DNA of 64,000 bases, taken from positions 3,340,846 to 3,404,845 of the forward strand of contig CAKMRJ010003334.1 of the NCBI GenBank assembly GCA_928212115.1. Direction: 5' to 3'. Each line of letters opens with the position of its first letter. Within the stretch, counting starts at the first letter, position 1. The translations under genes and the position numbers were made by a program. The DNA comes from Lactuca virosa. Taxonomy: Eukaryota; Streptophyta; Magnoliopsida; Asterales; Asteraceae. Shown here in pieces: positions 22,151 to 34,399 of this stretch. A model generated the notes under the pieces. It made no database searches. It saw nothing but the letters and a program-made list of their open reading frames with translations, and had not been told where the DNA came from.

Positions 22151-23908
22151 CAACAAGCCGGGACCCGAGTTTCCTCTTGATATATAAACCCGGCTTGTTA
22201 CCTTGCGTTGTTAGGGAAAACGGAATGAAGCAGCCATTCGATGCATCGAGGAGCAGCAAGATCGTGCCAACAGCTACATGGAGGATCTTTGGCATCATTT
22301 TCAGCCCGAAGGCGGTTACTGTCCTTGCGGGCCTTCTCCACCTTGATCTCGGTACGATCCTTCCTTACTCTCATCCTAAGCATTGATGACAATGCTTCAT
22401 TTTAAGCTTGGGGTGAGGTATTCTTATATTTTTTTTATTGCATTTAGGTTGTATATAGTTGCATTTAGAGTAAGTCATTTAGGTCATTCATAAAAAATTG
22501 CATAAAAAAATTCAAAAATATTGCATATTTTGTTTCCTTCTTTTCTAATTTTCATACTTTTTAGATGCATTCTAGTTTAAGTTCATGCATTTTTGTTCTC
22601 TTTTGTCTTCTCATCCCTACAGGTACCATAGCGCCGAGTCATAAGTATTGAATCATATATTGGTCCCGGGTCTTGATATGGAATTCTTTGTATTGGACAA
22701 ATGGGACAAGTTTTGAGCCTCACAGACCACTTTGAGACCGCTTGTGTGGGGGTCAGATGCAGGTAGCTTGATTGGGTCTAGTTGCGGAGGGATGTGGTTG
22801 GTCAAACCGATGTGTGCAAGCAAAGATTAACCCAATAAGGTATTTCGAAGACACTGAAGACTCGTATCTTGGTTTTGGGAGGAATACCCCTTAGTACTCC
22901 CGAGTCTCGTCCGATCCTTACTTAGATTCTCACCACCTTTTAAGTGTAGGTCATCATTTTTCTATGGGTCTAGAGTAGATCGTTAGATAGATTTTGTTTA
23001 TCACACCTTGCATTGAGGTGCTTGATGAACTTTGTAGTGGGTCCCCCAATTCACATCTTTTGGGACCAAGTTTTTTCGGTAACACCCATTTTTGAGTCAT
23101 TCCCCACCCTTTTTAGTAGATCTTGACACATTGTCAATGATCATTAGGTGTTCATGTTAGCCTCTATCTATTACTCCATTTTCACTATTGGAGTCCTATG
23201 TTACATGGTGAAATTCCTTAGACCTTCCAAGAAGAAACACAAAAAAATGAAGAAATTGGAAAACCGAAGACAATAAGAGAGAAATAAGAAGACAGAAGAT
23301 CGAGCAACAAGGAGACTGAAAACCAAATAACAGAAGTTCAAGATTGAAGATTTAAGTTGTTAGGTTTAGATTTAGGTTAAGTAGAATTTTTATTATTTTA
23401 TTTTATTTTTGATTTTTGGTGAGAAAAGGCAATGAAGATGAGACGGTAGAATGTAAAGGATAGTACAAGGGAGAAGCCCTTGAAGCCGGATGTTTGCCCG
23501 GAGGCCGTGCATCAAAACCTTATTTCATTACTATAAAATTTAGTCTGAAAAATGTAGGAATCATCGTGTGTGAAGAGGCGCCTTTCCTTCATGCATTATG
23601 GTCTGCATTGCTGATTTAAAGTGCCCCCGTTAGGCACATCCTTTGTTTCCTTTCTCTTGCACACCACGACTATATCCAGACATGATCTATTCGCCCTTCA
23701 AGTGGTTCGAGAATGTGGTTTATGGCTCTAAATCGGGGAACATTTTGAAGATGCGTAGGGTCCATGAAAGACTGATTCTGACCATGTTGATTGATGTTGA
23801 CCAAGTTCTATGATATCTTTCTTTTTCCATTTTTAGTTTAGCTCATCCCGAGCTCATTTTAGTCTTGTTCTAACTTGAGGAAAAGTTAGGTTTAAGCTTG
23901 GGATGATT
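22151..23908 (+). other. Athila 3' non-coding region
   Basis: About 1.75 kb without a convincing gene. It has purine-rich stretches (23230-23350). AAGCTTGGGGTGAGG at 22405 and AAGCTTGGGATGATT at 23894 both look like polypurine tracts. The second abuts the 3' LTR and is the likely active one. Confidence 0.6.
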
Positions 23909-24885
23909 TGATAGTTTATTTTATTTCCTTTTTTTTATTAGTTTATCTTAGAATTTTTAGGTCTTTTTGTTGGTATTTCATTGTATATTCATTATTTTCT
24001 TTATCATGGATCGTGTCGGGTACTTTCTATTTTGCATGGGATATTTTGCAGGGTTTTGGAGCTCGTTGCGGTTGCGGTTTGACTGGAGTTGGACTTGGTG
24101 GGACTTTCGATGCATTATTGGGATTTACGGATCCATCAAAGGAGATTTGGGCTTAAAAACTTGATGACTTGGTTGAAGTGGGCTTGTGAATACGGGTCAT
24201 GGATTCGTATTTTGGGCTTGGACTATCAAGATTTAAAGCTTGAAGATGATTGGTCAAATTTGAATCATGTGAGGCATGAAGGGGACCAAGGGAATCTTGG
24301 GTAATGGAGTGGTGTAGTGGAGAAAAATGGGCCAATAGCATTCTAGCAACACTTGCGATGGTGGAGTCTCAGTCGCGCAACACTTGCGCGGGTACCCGCG
24401 CAACTGCATATTTTTGGGCATTTTGGTCATTTTGCTCACCATTTACCTTAGGGGTTGGATCTTTCAGCAAACACTTCGATTTTCCACCATTCGAGACCAT
24501 TAGAGGCGATTTTTGGAGCTTGATACACACTATTCTCATCTTTCTAAGTAATTGGTAGATTCTTGATGCAAAAACACTTTTGATCGTTATTTTGTTGCCA
24601 TGAGTGGCTAGTTTCTCTATTTTGGTTAACTATGGCTAAAACCCTTGGATATTTGTGGGTTTTTGAAGGATTCATGCTTAATTGTCATTTATATTATGTT
24701 TATGACTCTAGTTCATATTTCTTATGCTTGTTTAATACTTTGATCATGAGCTTGGTACTTGAATGAGCAATTGTTGGTTTATTTCTTTGGTTTAGCATTG
24801 AATCATTGAATTTACTTAGAACAAGGGCTTTATGATGGTATAAATCATCTCTAGCTATGAATCATGACTCCTTTATGGGTGTGTA
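23909..24885 (+). repeat. 3' LTR of Athila-type element, truncated
   Basis: Starts TGATAGTTTATTTT and aligns with the 5' LTR up to TGGGTGTGTA. It is then replaced by a minus-strand copia LTR. It retains about 130 bases (roughly 24450-24585) that the 5' LTR lacks. Confidence 0.88.
24384..24403 (+). repeat. Perfect 20-base palindrome in Athila 3' LTR
   Basis: TTGCGCGGGTACCCGCGCAA equals its own reverse complement. Confidence 0.95.
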
Positions 24886-25672
24886 TGAAGGGTTTTGAGC
24901 ATTCTAACACTCCTATGGTGTACATGCAACCCTAGATGCTTTGGATCTATGTTTTCTCTGTTATACATGCATACATTGAATATTCCAAAGCATCATCCTA
25001 AGTAGTATACAATGGAGTATAAACAACATGAAATACAAGTCAGATGACATACCTTTTAGTGTAGTTGAAACCTTGGACCTTTAAGAACTTAGTGCCCCAA
25101 GTGTTGCACCTCAAATGGTATCACACAACACCACCAACAAATGGAGGAACTTGAGAAGATGTCACTTGCACTCATAAAATCGGCTTTCCCTCTTGTGTTT
25201 CCACTAGTGCAAATTTCATGAGCTAGAGGGGTTGTTATATAGTGTGGCTTGATTAGGGTTACACCATACAAACCCTAATGTGCATGACTTTCCATATTCC
25301 TCATGCTCCATGGGTTTAAACCTCCATGGATCATCCATGGGTCACCACATGGGTTTAGCCCAACATAAGGAACTACGGATCACAAGCCCACATTATAAGA
25401 ATGAATGATTTACATAATCAATCCCTATATATTTAATTAGTCTCTTTTTATCACAAAATTAGTTCCAAACTAATTCTTGACCAATACTAATTAAATAATA
25501 TGATTTTGTATTAATATATTAGAACTTATAATATATTAATAAATCATAAATAACCTCTTCTCAATCATCCATCCTTCACATTGTTTCGGTGCCATGCAAC
25601 CCAAATGGACCATGCTACTCTCGGGTCAAGTACATACCAATAATAGTTATGGGCTTAGACATCTAATCCAAC
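24886..25672 (-). repeat. Copia-family LTR, minus strand
   Basis: On the minus strand it runs TGTTGGATTAGATG to AAACCCTTCA, with intact TG...CA ends. A TATATAA box lies at 25235-25241 (minus). It is clearly related to the LTRs at 185 and 7353. Confidence 0.9.
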
Positions 25673-25685
25673 AGTCCCCCACTTG
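25673..25685 (-). other. Polypurine tract of minus-strand copia
   Basis: Minus-strand CCAAGTGGGGGAC directly before the LTR start TGTTGG. Confidence 0.8.
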
Positions 25686-28683
25686 GATAAGTCAAATAAC
25701 TATTATTGCAAGCATGACTCCAACCCGACCAGCAATCGTAGCTCTTAAAAGCCGCTGTCGAACTCTGACCTAGTCAATGACGCGTCCATTAGATAAGAGA
25801 TCATTTATTCCTCCATTCTAGATATCATATGGACTGAGACATGGATTTTAATCATTCTCTCTGTCCATCAGTTGTTTCCCGATTTCCGATTTATGATGAC
25901 TGACTAATTCAACAAATCAAACCAGTCCATGCTTGGCCAAGCACTTAGGGGTGTCATCACTAAATCATCGAGGGGCCCAAAGATATCGCTTTTATCTACG
26001 TGTGGTAAAAGGAACGGATAAACTTCGACCCAAATGCTCGCTTGTACTTACTCATCAAATTACACACAACGATATGTTTTCTAACACCAAGTTACTGGTG
26101 CGTTTACATATGTCAATGTACAACCGACTCGCAACTACAACTCACACGTCTCCGTTTCAAGAATATAAGATAGTATCGTCTCACAATCACTCGTGATAAA
26201 ATCCATGAAGTAATTCAGATGAGCGTGGGTTGAATCCAATACTCGAATCTTATTCCAGGAGCACTCATGAACACTACAGCTATGTCCTAGACAAACTACA
26301 GACCCATTCACGATACTCTTGCCTCAATACCCACTTCCAAAGTATGATTGACTGTGGATGGTTTGAATAACCTAGTTATTCGGGAAGTCAAAACATGCAA
26401 ACTGAAACACAAGAATAATACTAATTTATATATCCCAAAAATTTTTGAGTCATATTGATTACTCATTATTCATTGTATAATGTTTCGAATAATCAACTTA
26501 ATACTTGAATTAAAACAATATTCATGCCATGCTCCAAGCATGCACACTATGTTTGTCTAAACAATAACTATGCCATGCTCCAAGCATGCACACTATGTTT
26601 GTCTATGGTCCCTACTTTGTGAAATGGATCAATTGACAATATTTCAATGATGCTCATTTCACAATCCCAAATGTTTATTTCAAGTGTAAGAATTCCAAAT
26701 TCTTGTCACTGCTAAACTTTCATGTAATGCAGCCTTTGTAATGTCATGGTACCAAAAGTCACAAAGACTTGACCAACGATATTACAAAATTTTCCACTGG
26801 AAATTGATAACAAAGAAATTCTAAGGAAGCGAAGTCTCAAATTCAAAGTACATTCTTTGAACATCCTTCTTGCATTAAGTTTCCTAATCTTACACAGATT
26901 TAAAAAATAACTTCCACTTATGGAAAAATTTCCATATTCCCATTTTGACTATCACTTCTGAACAAGAGTTACCTCTTCTCAGAGTATGTCAATATGGTCC
27001 TTTCCAAAATTTTAAATATACTTCCAATTGTCCATGAGCAACCAATCTTTGGTAAACCTCAGATTTTCCTCGACAATTGCTTAACCATTTTAGTCATATC
27101 CGGTTCTATTCCTTTTTTCCCTCTTAATGCCCTAGGCATTTGGAAAAATTAGAACACGAGAATATTATAGCATATGCAATCGATCCTATACCCGAAGCAT
27201 ATGGGATGCGATTCATAATGTCTGACATAAAGACATGATACTTGATCAGTCTTTTGCTATAATATTTCTATTTGCCATGTTCTCACAATTCGAATTATGA
27301 AGAGGGATGTCGTAATCATAATCAAATTTTGAGAACGCAATTAACACAATCTTGACTAAATTTGACTAAAATCTCACAATCTAAGCTTTTAGATTTGAAA
27401 TGAAGTATAATTCCTCTCCCCTAATTATAGCAAAACAACTTTTCAAACTCTGCAACTTGCAAATTGAAACTTTTGTTTTCTATAAGTAACATTGCTAACT
27501 TGTAACATTTACCATAATTAATTATGCTCCCACTAGCATAATAATTATTATCTTACTAGCATAATACTTATGCTCCCACTAGCTTTGACATGTAGTCAGA
27601 AATCAGTTGGACTTCTAGAAATCAATACTTATTGACTTTCATTACCAAAGTTCAGATTTCTGACACGAGATGCTTTGATAAGACTTTATCTAGGCCTCTC
27701 AAGCTCATACACCTTTCCTTAGATAGCTCACATGTGTGTGTAAACCATTTAAGAACTTACACCAACAAGTCTCAAATGTTTAGACCTTTTGCCATTGCTT
27801 ACAATTCGAATTATGAAAAGGGATGTTGTAATCATAATCAAATTTGAGAATGCAAATATCACAACTGCTATCTCCTTAAAATCTACTTAGTGAAAGCGTT
27901 TCCTCACCATCATTTTCATGAATCGGAGAAAACTGTATGACACTTAGATTTTATGGTGTATGTGTTCCTATCCATGTGAATTTGTCAAACCATAATCAAA
28001 TGACAAGATTAGTGACAAATCCAAACTCTTATGGACTGAACTTGTTCAGTCTTAATTTCTTGCCACCTGGCAGCACAAGGGCCTACCATTGCTTCCAAGG
28101 TTGTAATGCAAACAACTGAGAACTCATAGAACTCACATGCATAGTCAACTTTACTGGAATGGGCACAGAAACAAGAATATGTCAACACGAAAGGTTACAA
28201 ACCTCAAGTCGTGTGCTAGTGATAAACAATAGGTTTTATTCTTGATTAGTTCTTGAAACTTGTCAAGATCCTTAAGACTCCCACTGACTTCTTGACATAT
28301 AAGTCTCTCTTTTCAAGAACCATTCCTTGACAAACAAATATTCAAGAGTTAGTGCGGATTCTTATCAACACAAACACTTCACACAATTTGTCTTAGTTGG
28401 TCTTTGTCTTATCCAAGACATCACATCTTACCAATTTCAAATGTACAAGAGTAGAATGTTTGACTTATCAGATTGTAAAGTGTTACCTTATAATCTCCTC
28501 CTATCTATTGGTTTAAAAAACTAATTGTCACTTCCCCAAACCAGAATGACGGAAACGTCCGGGGGCGGATGACTTCATGTATAGTATCACAACAATTGCA
28601 TAATAGTAATCGAAGTACAACAACCATGCATTTGATAAAGTCAAAGTTTTACATATGTGTTCAAACTATTGTATATTGACACC

Positions 28684-28685
<2 letters not shown>

Positions 28686-28739
<54 letters not shown>

Positions 28740-28744
28740 ATATA
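28686..28744. repeat. (AT)n microsatellite in LTR
   Basis: TA dinucleotides with small interruptions. The other LTR has a longer tract at 44289-44350. Confidence 0.95.
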
Positions 28745-29974
28745 TACACAAAAGTTAAGAGTCTCAATGCTCCATCTTCTCAAAAACTTCAGGGTGTACC
28801 TGATTACCGGTTTCATGAGAATACAAGTTATTTGAGAAAAAGTGTCAACAATTAAGTTGGTGAGTTCATAAGTATTTATATGAAATTAAAAATACTATTT
28901 AAAGAGATGAATTCACATTTGTTTCCAGAAAATCCGATATTTTCTATAAAATTGAGTTGTAAACTGTTTGTTTGTAAGAAATCGTATTTATCCAGGAAAA
29001 TCTTATATTTTCCATAAAAATTGAGTTGTAAATAGTAGTCTTAATTGTATCCAAGACTAAAACATGTACAAGTAATTCACCATACTTGAATTAATGATAT
29101 ATATATTTATTCGAAAATAAAACTATTTGAAGAGAAGTGTTTATGTATATATTCATTTTCCCAATGTGGGTTTTTATAACCGTACTAACAAATGATTTGC
29201 CTGCCTCGACATTCTTCAGGCGTTGTACTGTATGATATTTGGTACCTCGGGGATTGTAGCTAACAGTCAGGGTGCGGGGTCATCAATCCCGTATAGATCT
29301 ATACACAAGTATCACGCTCTCCGGGAGGAGACTCGGGTTATAAAACAGGACTTGTGGTTATACCTTGATAGGTACCATGAAGACGAATGACTCACAATTT
29401 CCCAACGAAATATATATACTTGTATATGATAATATTCATATAAGAAATTGTTACTCTTTTCGTAATGTTTATAATATATAAAAATAATCATATTTTTATA
29501 TAACTGTTTTATTTGTCCTGAAAGAGTAAAATATATTCAGAATGTAACCCAAACTATATCTAATATAGTTTAAAATATATTTCAATTAAATTGATAATTG
29601 TTGTGTCATAAGATGTTCCATATGTATATGTTTTCATACAAAAGTTATATAAACTGAAAGAAAATATAAACCACGATTTATATTTAAACACTAGTATTCT
29701 AGTGTTTTACTTGTATTTTACTCCTTTAAAATTTATAAAAAGTGTAGGAGTATGAAGTCACTTGGTAAGAGTGACGATTTAATGAAAAACTGGGGTTTAC
29801 GCAGGCAGCACTTCGACTGGAAAGAGGTTAGCTTCTCGAGAATTTCGGAGCTTCGGGCTTTCGTCAGAGCTTGGATATGTCACCGGGGCGTCGGGGTAGT
29901 TAGGAGGGCTTAAAAGTGTGTAAACGTAGGAGAGAGGTTTTGAATTTGCAACCTAAACCCGTAGCTCTCGGTAC

Positions 29975-29984
29975 GTATTTATAG
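29975..29984 (-). promoter_or_regulatory. TATA box in outer chromovirus 3' LTR
   Basis: Minus-strand CTATAAATAC. The partner LTR has CTATAAATAG at 45593-45602. Confidence 0.55.
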
Positions 29985-30972
29985 GAGGCTGAAGCCTCGG
30001 AGTACGTTGGGCGTACGTGCGTACGCTGGGCGTTGCGTACGTGTCCAGCCTACTGATTAAGCGTCAGAGCTACTACGTTTCATGGAACACATGCGAGGGA
30101 GGGGTGATGGAGGGTCGACGTGGCCAATCTGAGGCCGAGCCTTCGGGTACGCTGGGCGTACACCATTACGCGGGGCGTACTCCTTCGAGAATGATTTTTC
30201 AAACTTCAGAAATTCATAACTTTCGCCTACGACCTTCATTTTTGACGTTCTTTATATCCACGCGTAGGTGGGATTATGCTCTACAACTTTCGTTAAGACT
30301 CCGTCGTTTACTTTTGACTTTATTTTTATTGTTATATTTTTAACATGCCGAGACAGGAAAAGTCCGTTAAAAATTCATAACTTCTTCATCCGACGTCCGT
30401 TTTCGTTTGTCTTTTTATCGTTGTACTACTATTGACGAGACCTTCAATTCTCGTTTAGGTTGTGTCGGCTAAAGATCACTCGATCTTTATTTCGAGTTTT
30501 TAGCTGTGTACTGCTATGTCGAATCTTAGAAAAATCATAACTTCTTCATATGAAGTCAGATTTTGGCGTTCTTTTTATGGAGACTCTCGGTTTAACTTAT
30601 ACTATAACTTGCATTCAGACACTTAAGGCTAAAAAGCATTTTATTGAAATCTCGCTTTTTACGCTTAACAGTGTTTTGCCGGTTTTGTTGCGAATCTTCG
30701 ATTGATCATAACTTTTTCGTTATAACTCGGATTTCAGTGTTCTTTATATTTTTGGAAACCTTGTTATGATCTCTACCACTTCATTCATCCAATCAAGATT
30801 ATTTAATACTTCATTTTTGACGCTACTTTTTATCTCTAATAATTTCTATTCTTATTATTTCAAAATAAGTTACAGTTTGACCTAGACTATTACATTGACC
30901 TGAAATATCGGGTTGTTACATTATCCCCCCGTTAGAGGGAATTTCATCCCGAAATTATTTCTAAGGTAATAC

Positions 30973-33900
30973 TCATTGACTAGGGAAAAGATGTGGATAC
31001 TTTTGTTTCATCTGATCTTCCCGTTCCCAAGTGAATTCAGGTCCCCGCTTAGCATTCCAGCGAACCTTCACTATTGGTATACGGCTTTGTTTTGTTCGTT
31101 TGACTTCCTTATCCATGATTTCTACTGGTTCTTCCACGAAGTGTAGACTCTCGTTCAATTCAATTTCATCGAGTGGAATCACAAGTGTCTCGTCAGATAC
31201 GCAATTCTTTAAATTAGATACGTGGAAGATAGGATGTATGTTACTAAGTTCTCGAGGTAGTTGTAATTTGTAAGCTACATGACCAATCCTTGCGAGAATT
31301 TCAAATGGTCCAATGTACCTTGGATTTAACTTACCACGCTTTCCAAAGCGTATCATTCCCTTCCGGGGAGAGACCTTTAATAGAACACGGTCACCAACCT
31401 GAAATTCCAAGGGTTTTCATCTTTTGTCTGCGTAGCTCTTTTGTCGATCTTGAGAGGCTTTCAGATGTTCACGAATTTGAACAATCTTTTCGGTAGTTTC
31501 TCTAATGATTTCTGGACCGGTGAGAGTGCTGTCTGGAACTTGACCTCTAGCTAGCTGCGTGTCACCCATCTCAGCCCAGCACAGAGGGGATCTGCACTTA
31601 CGGCCATTGAGGGCTTCGAATGGAGCAGCCTTGATGCTAGTATGATAGTTGTTGTTGTAAGAGAACTCGACCAGTGGCAAATGAGTATCCCAGGACTTGC
31701 CGAAATCGATAATACATGCTCGCAGCATGTCTTCTAGTGCTTGAATGGTTCTCTCACTCTGCCTGTCGGTTTGTGGATGATAAGTTGTACTCATGTCCAG
31801 CTTAGTACCAAGAGCCTTCTGAAGTGTCTGCCAGAATCGAGAGGTAAACCTACTATCTCTATCCGAGATAACGGATATAAGCGCACCGTGCAGTCGTACT
31901 ATCTCCTGAATGTAGATTCTAGTCAGTCTCTTCATCTTGTATGTTTCTTTGATTGGCAGGAAGTGGGCGGACTTGGTCAATCTGTCAACGATCACCCAAA
32001 TAGTGTCATGGCCACTCGGGGTTTTGGATAATTTGGCGATGAAGTCCATTGTAATTCGATCCCACTTCCACTCAGGTATTTCTGGCTGTTGAAGTAAACC
32101 TGAGGGCTTCTGATATTCCACCTTCACCTTGGCGTAAGTTAGGTACTTGCCCACGTAGGTAGCAATTTCAGCTTTCATGTTCGGACACCAATATAATTTC
32201 TTAAGGTCCAGATACATCTTGTCTGAACCTGGATGAACAGAGTATCGAGTCTTGTGTGCTTCGTTCATGACAACTTCTCTGAATCCACCAAACTTTGGTG
32301 TCCAGATTCGATCCATGAAATAATGAACTCCGTCATCCTTGATTTCTAACTTCTTTTCTATTCCCCTTAAGGTTTCATTCATTATGTTCTCTGGTTTCAA
32401 AGCTTCCAGTTGAGCCTCTTTGATGTGTGTGGATAAGTGAGAATGAATGGTCATGGTCAGAGACTTTACTCGACGGCCCGAGTATTCTTTCCGACTAAGG
32501 TCATCTGCTACCACATTGGCTTTTCCTGTATATTATAACGAATTTCACCTTCGTAATCATTAAGTAGTTCAACCCATCGTCGTTGTCTCATGTTTAGCTC
32601 CTTCTGATCGAATATGTGCTGAAGACTTTTATGTTCTGTAAAGATGGTGCACTTTGTGCCGTAAAGGTAGTGTCTCTAGATCTTTAGAGCAAATAATACT
32701 GCTCCCAACTCAAGGTCATGAGTAGTGTAGTTGACCTCGTTCATTTTTAGTTGTCGTGAAGCATAGGCGATAACTTTTCCTCGTTTCATAAGTACACATC
32801 CCAGTCCTTGATTGGATGCTTACAATATACAACGAAGTCTTCTGTTCCTTCAGGTAGAGATAGAATAGGCACGCTGCACAGAGCTTGTTTCAGGGATTGG
32901 AATGCAGCTTCTTGTTTCTCTCCCCAGTTGAAAGTTATACCCTTCTGCGTCAGAGTAATAAGTGGCTTAGCGATCCTTGAGAATTTCTGTATGAATCTGT
33001 GATAATAGCCAGCAAGACCCAAGAATTGACGAATTTCCGTGGGTGTTTTTGGTGCTGACCAATTCTTGGTTGCTTTGATTTTGGAGGGGTCCACGTGTAT
33101 TCCTTCTTCGATGACCACGTGACCAAGAAATTCTACTTTCTGAATCCAAAATTCACATTTTGAAAACTTTGCATAAAGTTTTTCTGTTCGCAATGTTTCC
33201 AAGATCTGGCGAAGGTGTTGACTATGCTCCTCCTTGCCTCACGAGTAGATGAGTATATCATCTATGAATACAATCACGAATTTGTCTAGGAAAGGCCGAC
33301 ATACCCTGTTCATTAAGTCCATGAACACGGCAGGAGCATTGGTTAGACCAAAAGGCATCACTAAAAATTTGTAGTGACCATAACGCGTTCGAAATGCCGT
33401 TTTAGGAACATCGCTTTCTTGGACTCGTAATTGGTGATATCTGGATCTCAGGTCGATCTTTGAAAAGTAGTTTGCTCCTTGGAGTTGATCGAATAAATCG
33501 TCTATTCATGGAAGTGGATATCGGTTTTTAATGGTGAGCTTGTTTAGTTCGTGATAATCGATGCACATACGAAACAATCCATCCTTCTTCTTAACGAATA
33601 GAACCGGTGCTCCCCAAGGTGAGAAACTTGGTCGAATGAATCCCTAACTGAGTAGTTCGTTTAGTTGGCTGGACAATTCTTGCATCTCAGCTGGTGCTAG
33701 TCGGTACGGGGATTTGGCTACTGGGGTAGCTCCAGGGATAAGATCGATTCTAAATTCGACTTGTCGTGTATGAGGTACTCCTGGAAGATCCTCAGGAAAT
33801 ACATCAGGAAAATTACAGACTTCAGGAATGATTATGAGGTCTTTTACTTCTTGTTTCTCATTCACGACGTGAGCCAAGAATACTTGGTACTCTTTGCGTA

Positions 33901-34399
33901 GATACTTACGAGCTTTAATACAAGAAATGAGGCAAAAACTTGTATTGGGTTTATCGCCATAGATGATGAGGGCTTCGCCATTTGGCAGATTAAGGCGAAC
34001 GGCCTTTTCGTAGCATAAAATATCAGTACAATGGGGACATAGCCAATCCATTCCAATGATGACATCAAAACTTTTTATTGATACTGGCATGAGGTTGATT
34101 TGAAAGGAATGATTGTTTAGTGAGAGGGTACAGTCTTCGTATATATCGTTAGTGTTTTCCGTCTTTCCATTTGCCATTTCAACGGTGAATGTTTTGTTTA
34201 ATGGTTTCGGTGTTTGATTAAGTAAATGTTTAAACTGGTGGCTCACAAAACTCCTCTCCGCTCCACAATCAAATAGTATGCATGCGTAAGAGTTATTGAG
34301 GAGAAATGTACCTGTAACCACTGTCGGGTCTGCCACAGCCTCCTCATGTCCTATTGCCATTACCCTTTTTACTCCTCCTGTATTCTTTGCTTTCGGCAA
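30973..34399 (-). pseudogene. Chromovirus pol (protease to chromodomain), broken
   Basis: Read leftward. The protease at 34399-34150 has ILFDCGAERSFVS, where Cys replaces the usual Ser or Thr after the catalytic Asp. RT follows with MPFGLTNAP and an FIDD active site. Stops interrupt it near 33645, 33505 and 33240. The distal RT at 33202-32786 has CEFWIQKVEFLGH and LGLAGYYHRFI. RNase H (32786-32520) is badly damaged. The integrase at 32514-31417 has the catalytic triad in TMDFIAKL, VISDRDSRFTS and RQSERTIQ, but the two finger Cys are Tyr (YLTYAKVK for CLTCAKVK). After a stop at 31417, 31410-30973 carries QVGDRVLLKVSPRKG and the chromodomain VRWNAKRGPEFTWERE. Confidence 0.93.

Larger units (their letters stand above)
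9999..24885 (+). mobile_element. Athila-type Ty3/gypsy retrotransposon, 3' truncated
   Basis: Order: 5' LTR, tRNA-Asp type primer site, proline-rich gag, DLGAS protease, reverse transcriptase, RNase H, integrase, long spacer, env-like ORF, 3' non-coding region, 3' LTR. This architecture and the protein motifs are those of the Athila group. All ORFs carry stops, and about 2.1 kb of plastid DNA (14904-17010) splits the reverse transcriptase. The 3' LTR stops at 24885, where a minus-strand copia LTR begins, and its missing end is not found on the other side. The 5-base word before the 5' LTR is ATGTA (9994-9998), and no partner survives. Confidence 0.93.
24886..28525 (-). mobile_element. Copia-type element, minus strand, 3' LTR plus non-coding interior
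   Basis: A complete LTR (24886-25672), its purine tract (25673-25685) and about 0.75 kb homologous to the 3' non-coding region of the copia element at 185-8132 show the same family in reverse. Beyond about 26430 the interior has no pol and no long ORF on either strand. It holds a tandem 46-base duplication (26523-26605) and a dispersed repeat of about 54 bases (near 27289 and 27802). It looks like a non-autonomous large retrotransposon derivative, or a truncated copy followed by another repeat. No second LTR is seen. The word GTGTA (24881-24885) precedes it without a found partner. Confidence 0.7.
28526..30920 (-). repeat. 3' LTR of outer chromovirus
   Basis: On the minus strand it starts TGTAACAACCCGATATTTC and ends at TGTCAC on the plus strand. 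Nearly colinear with 44129-46520. It contains an (AT)n tract, a TATA box, words of the GTACGCTGGGCGTAC type, and four modules about 165 bases apart built around CATAACTTCTTC. Confidence 0.95.

Noticed and set aside
30017..30343. 108-codon plus-strand ORF in the chromovirus LTR
   Set aside because: A partly matching frame occurs in the other LTR, but it is antisense to the element, lies over repeat modules and shows no domain.
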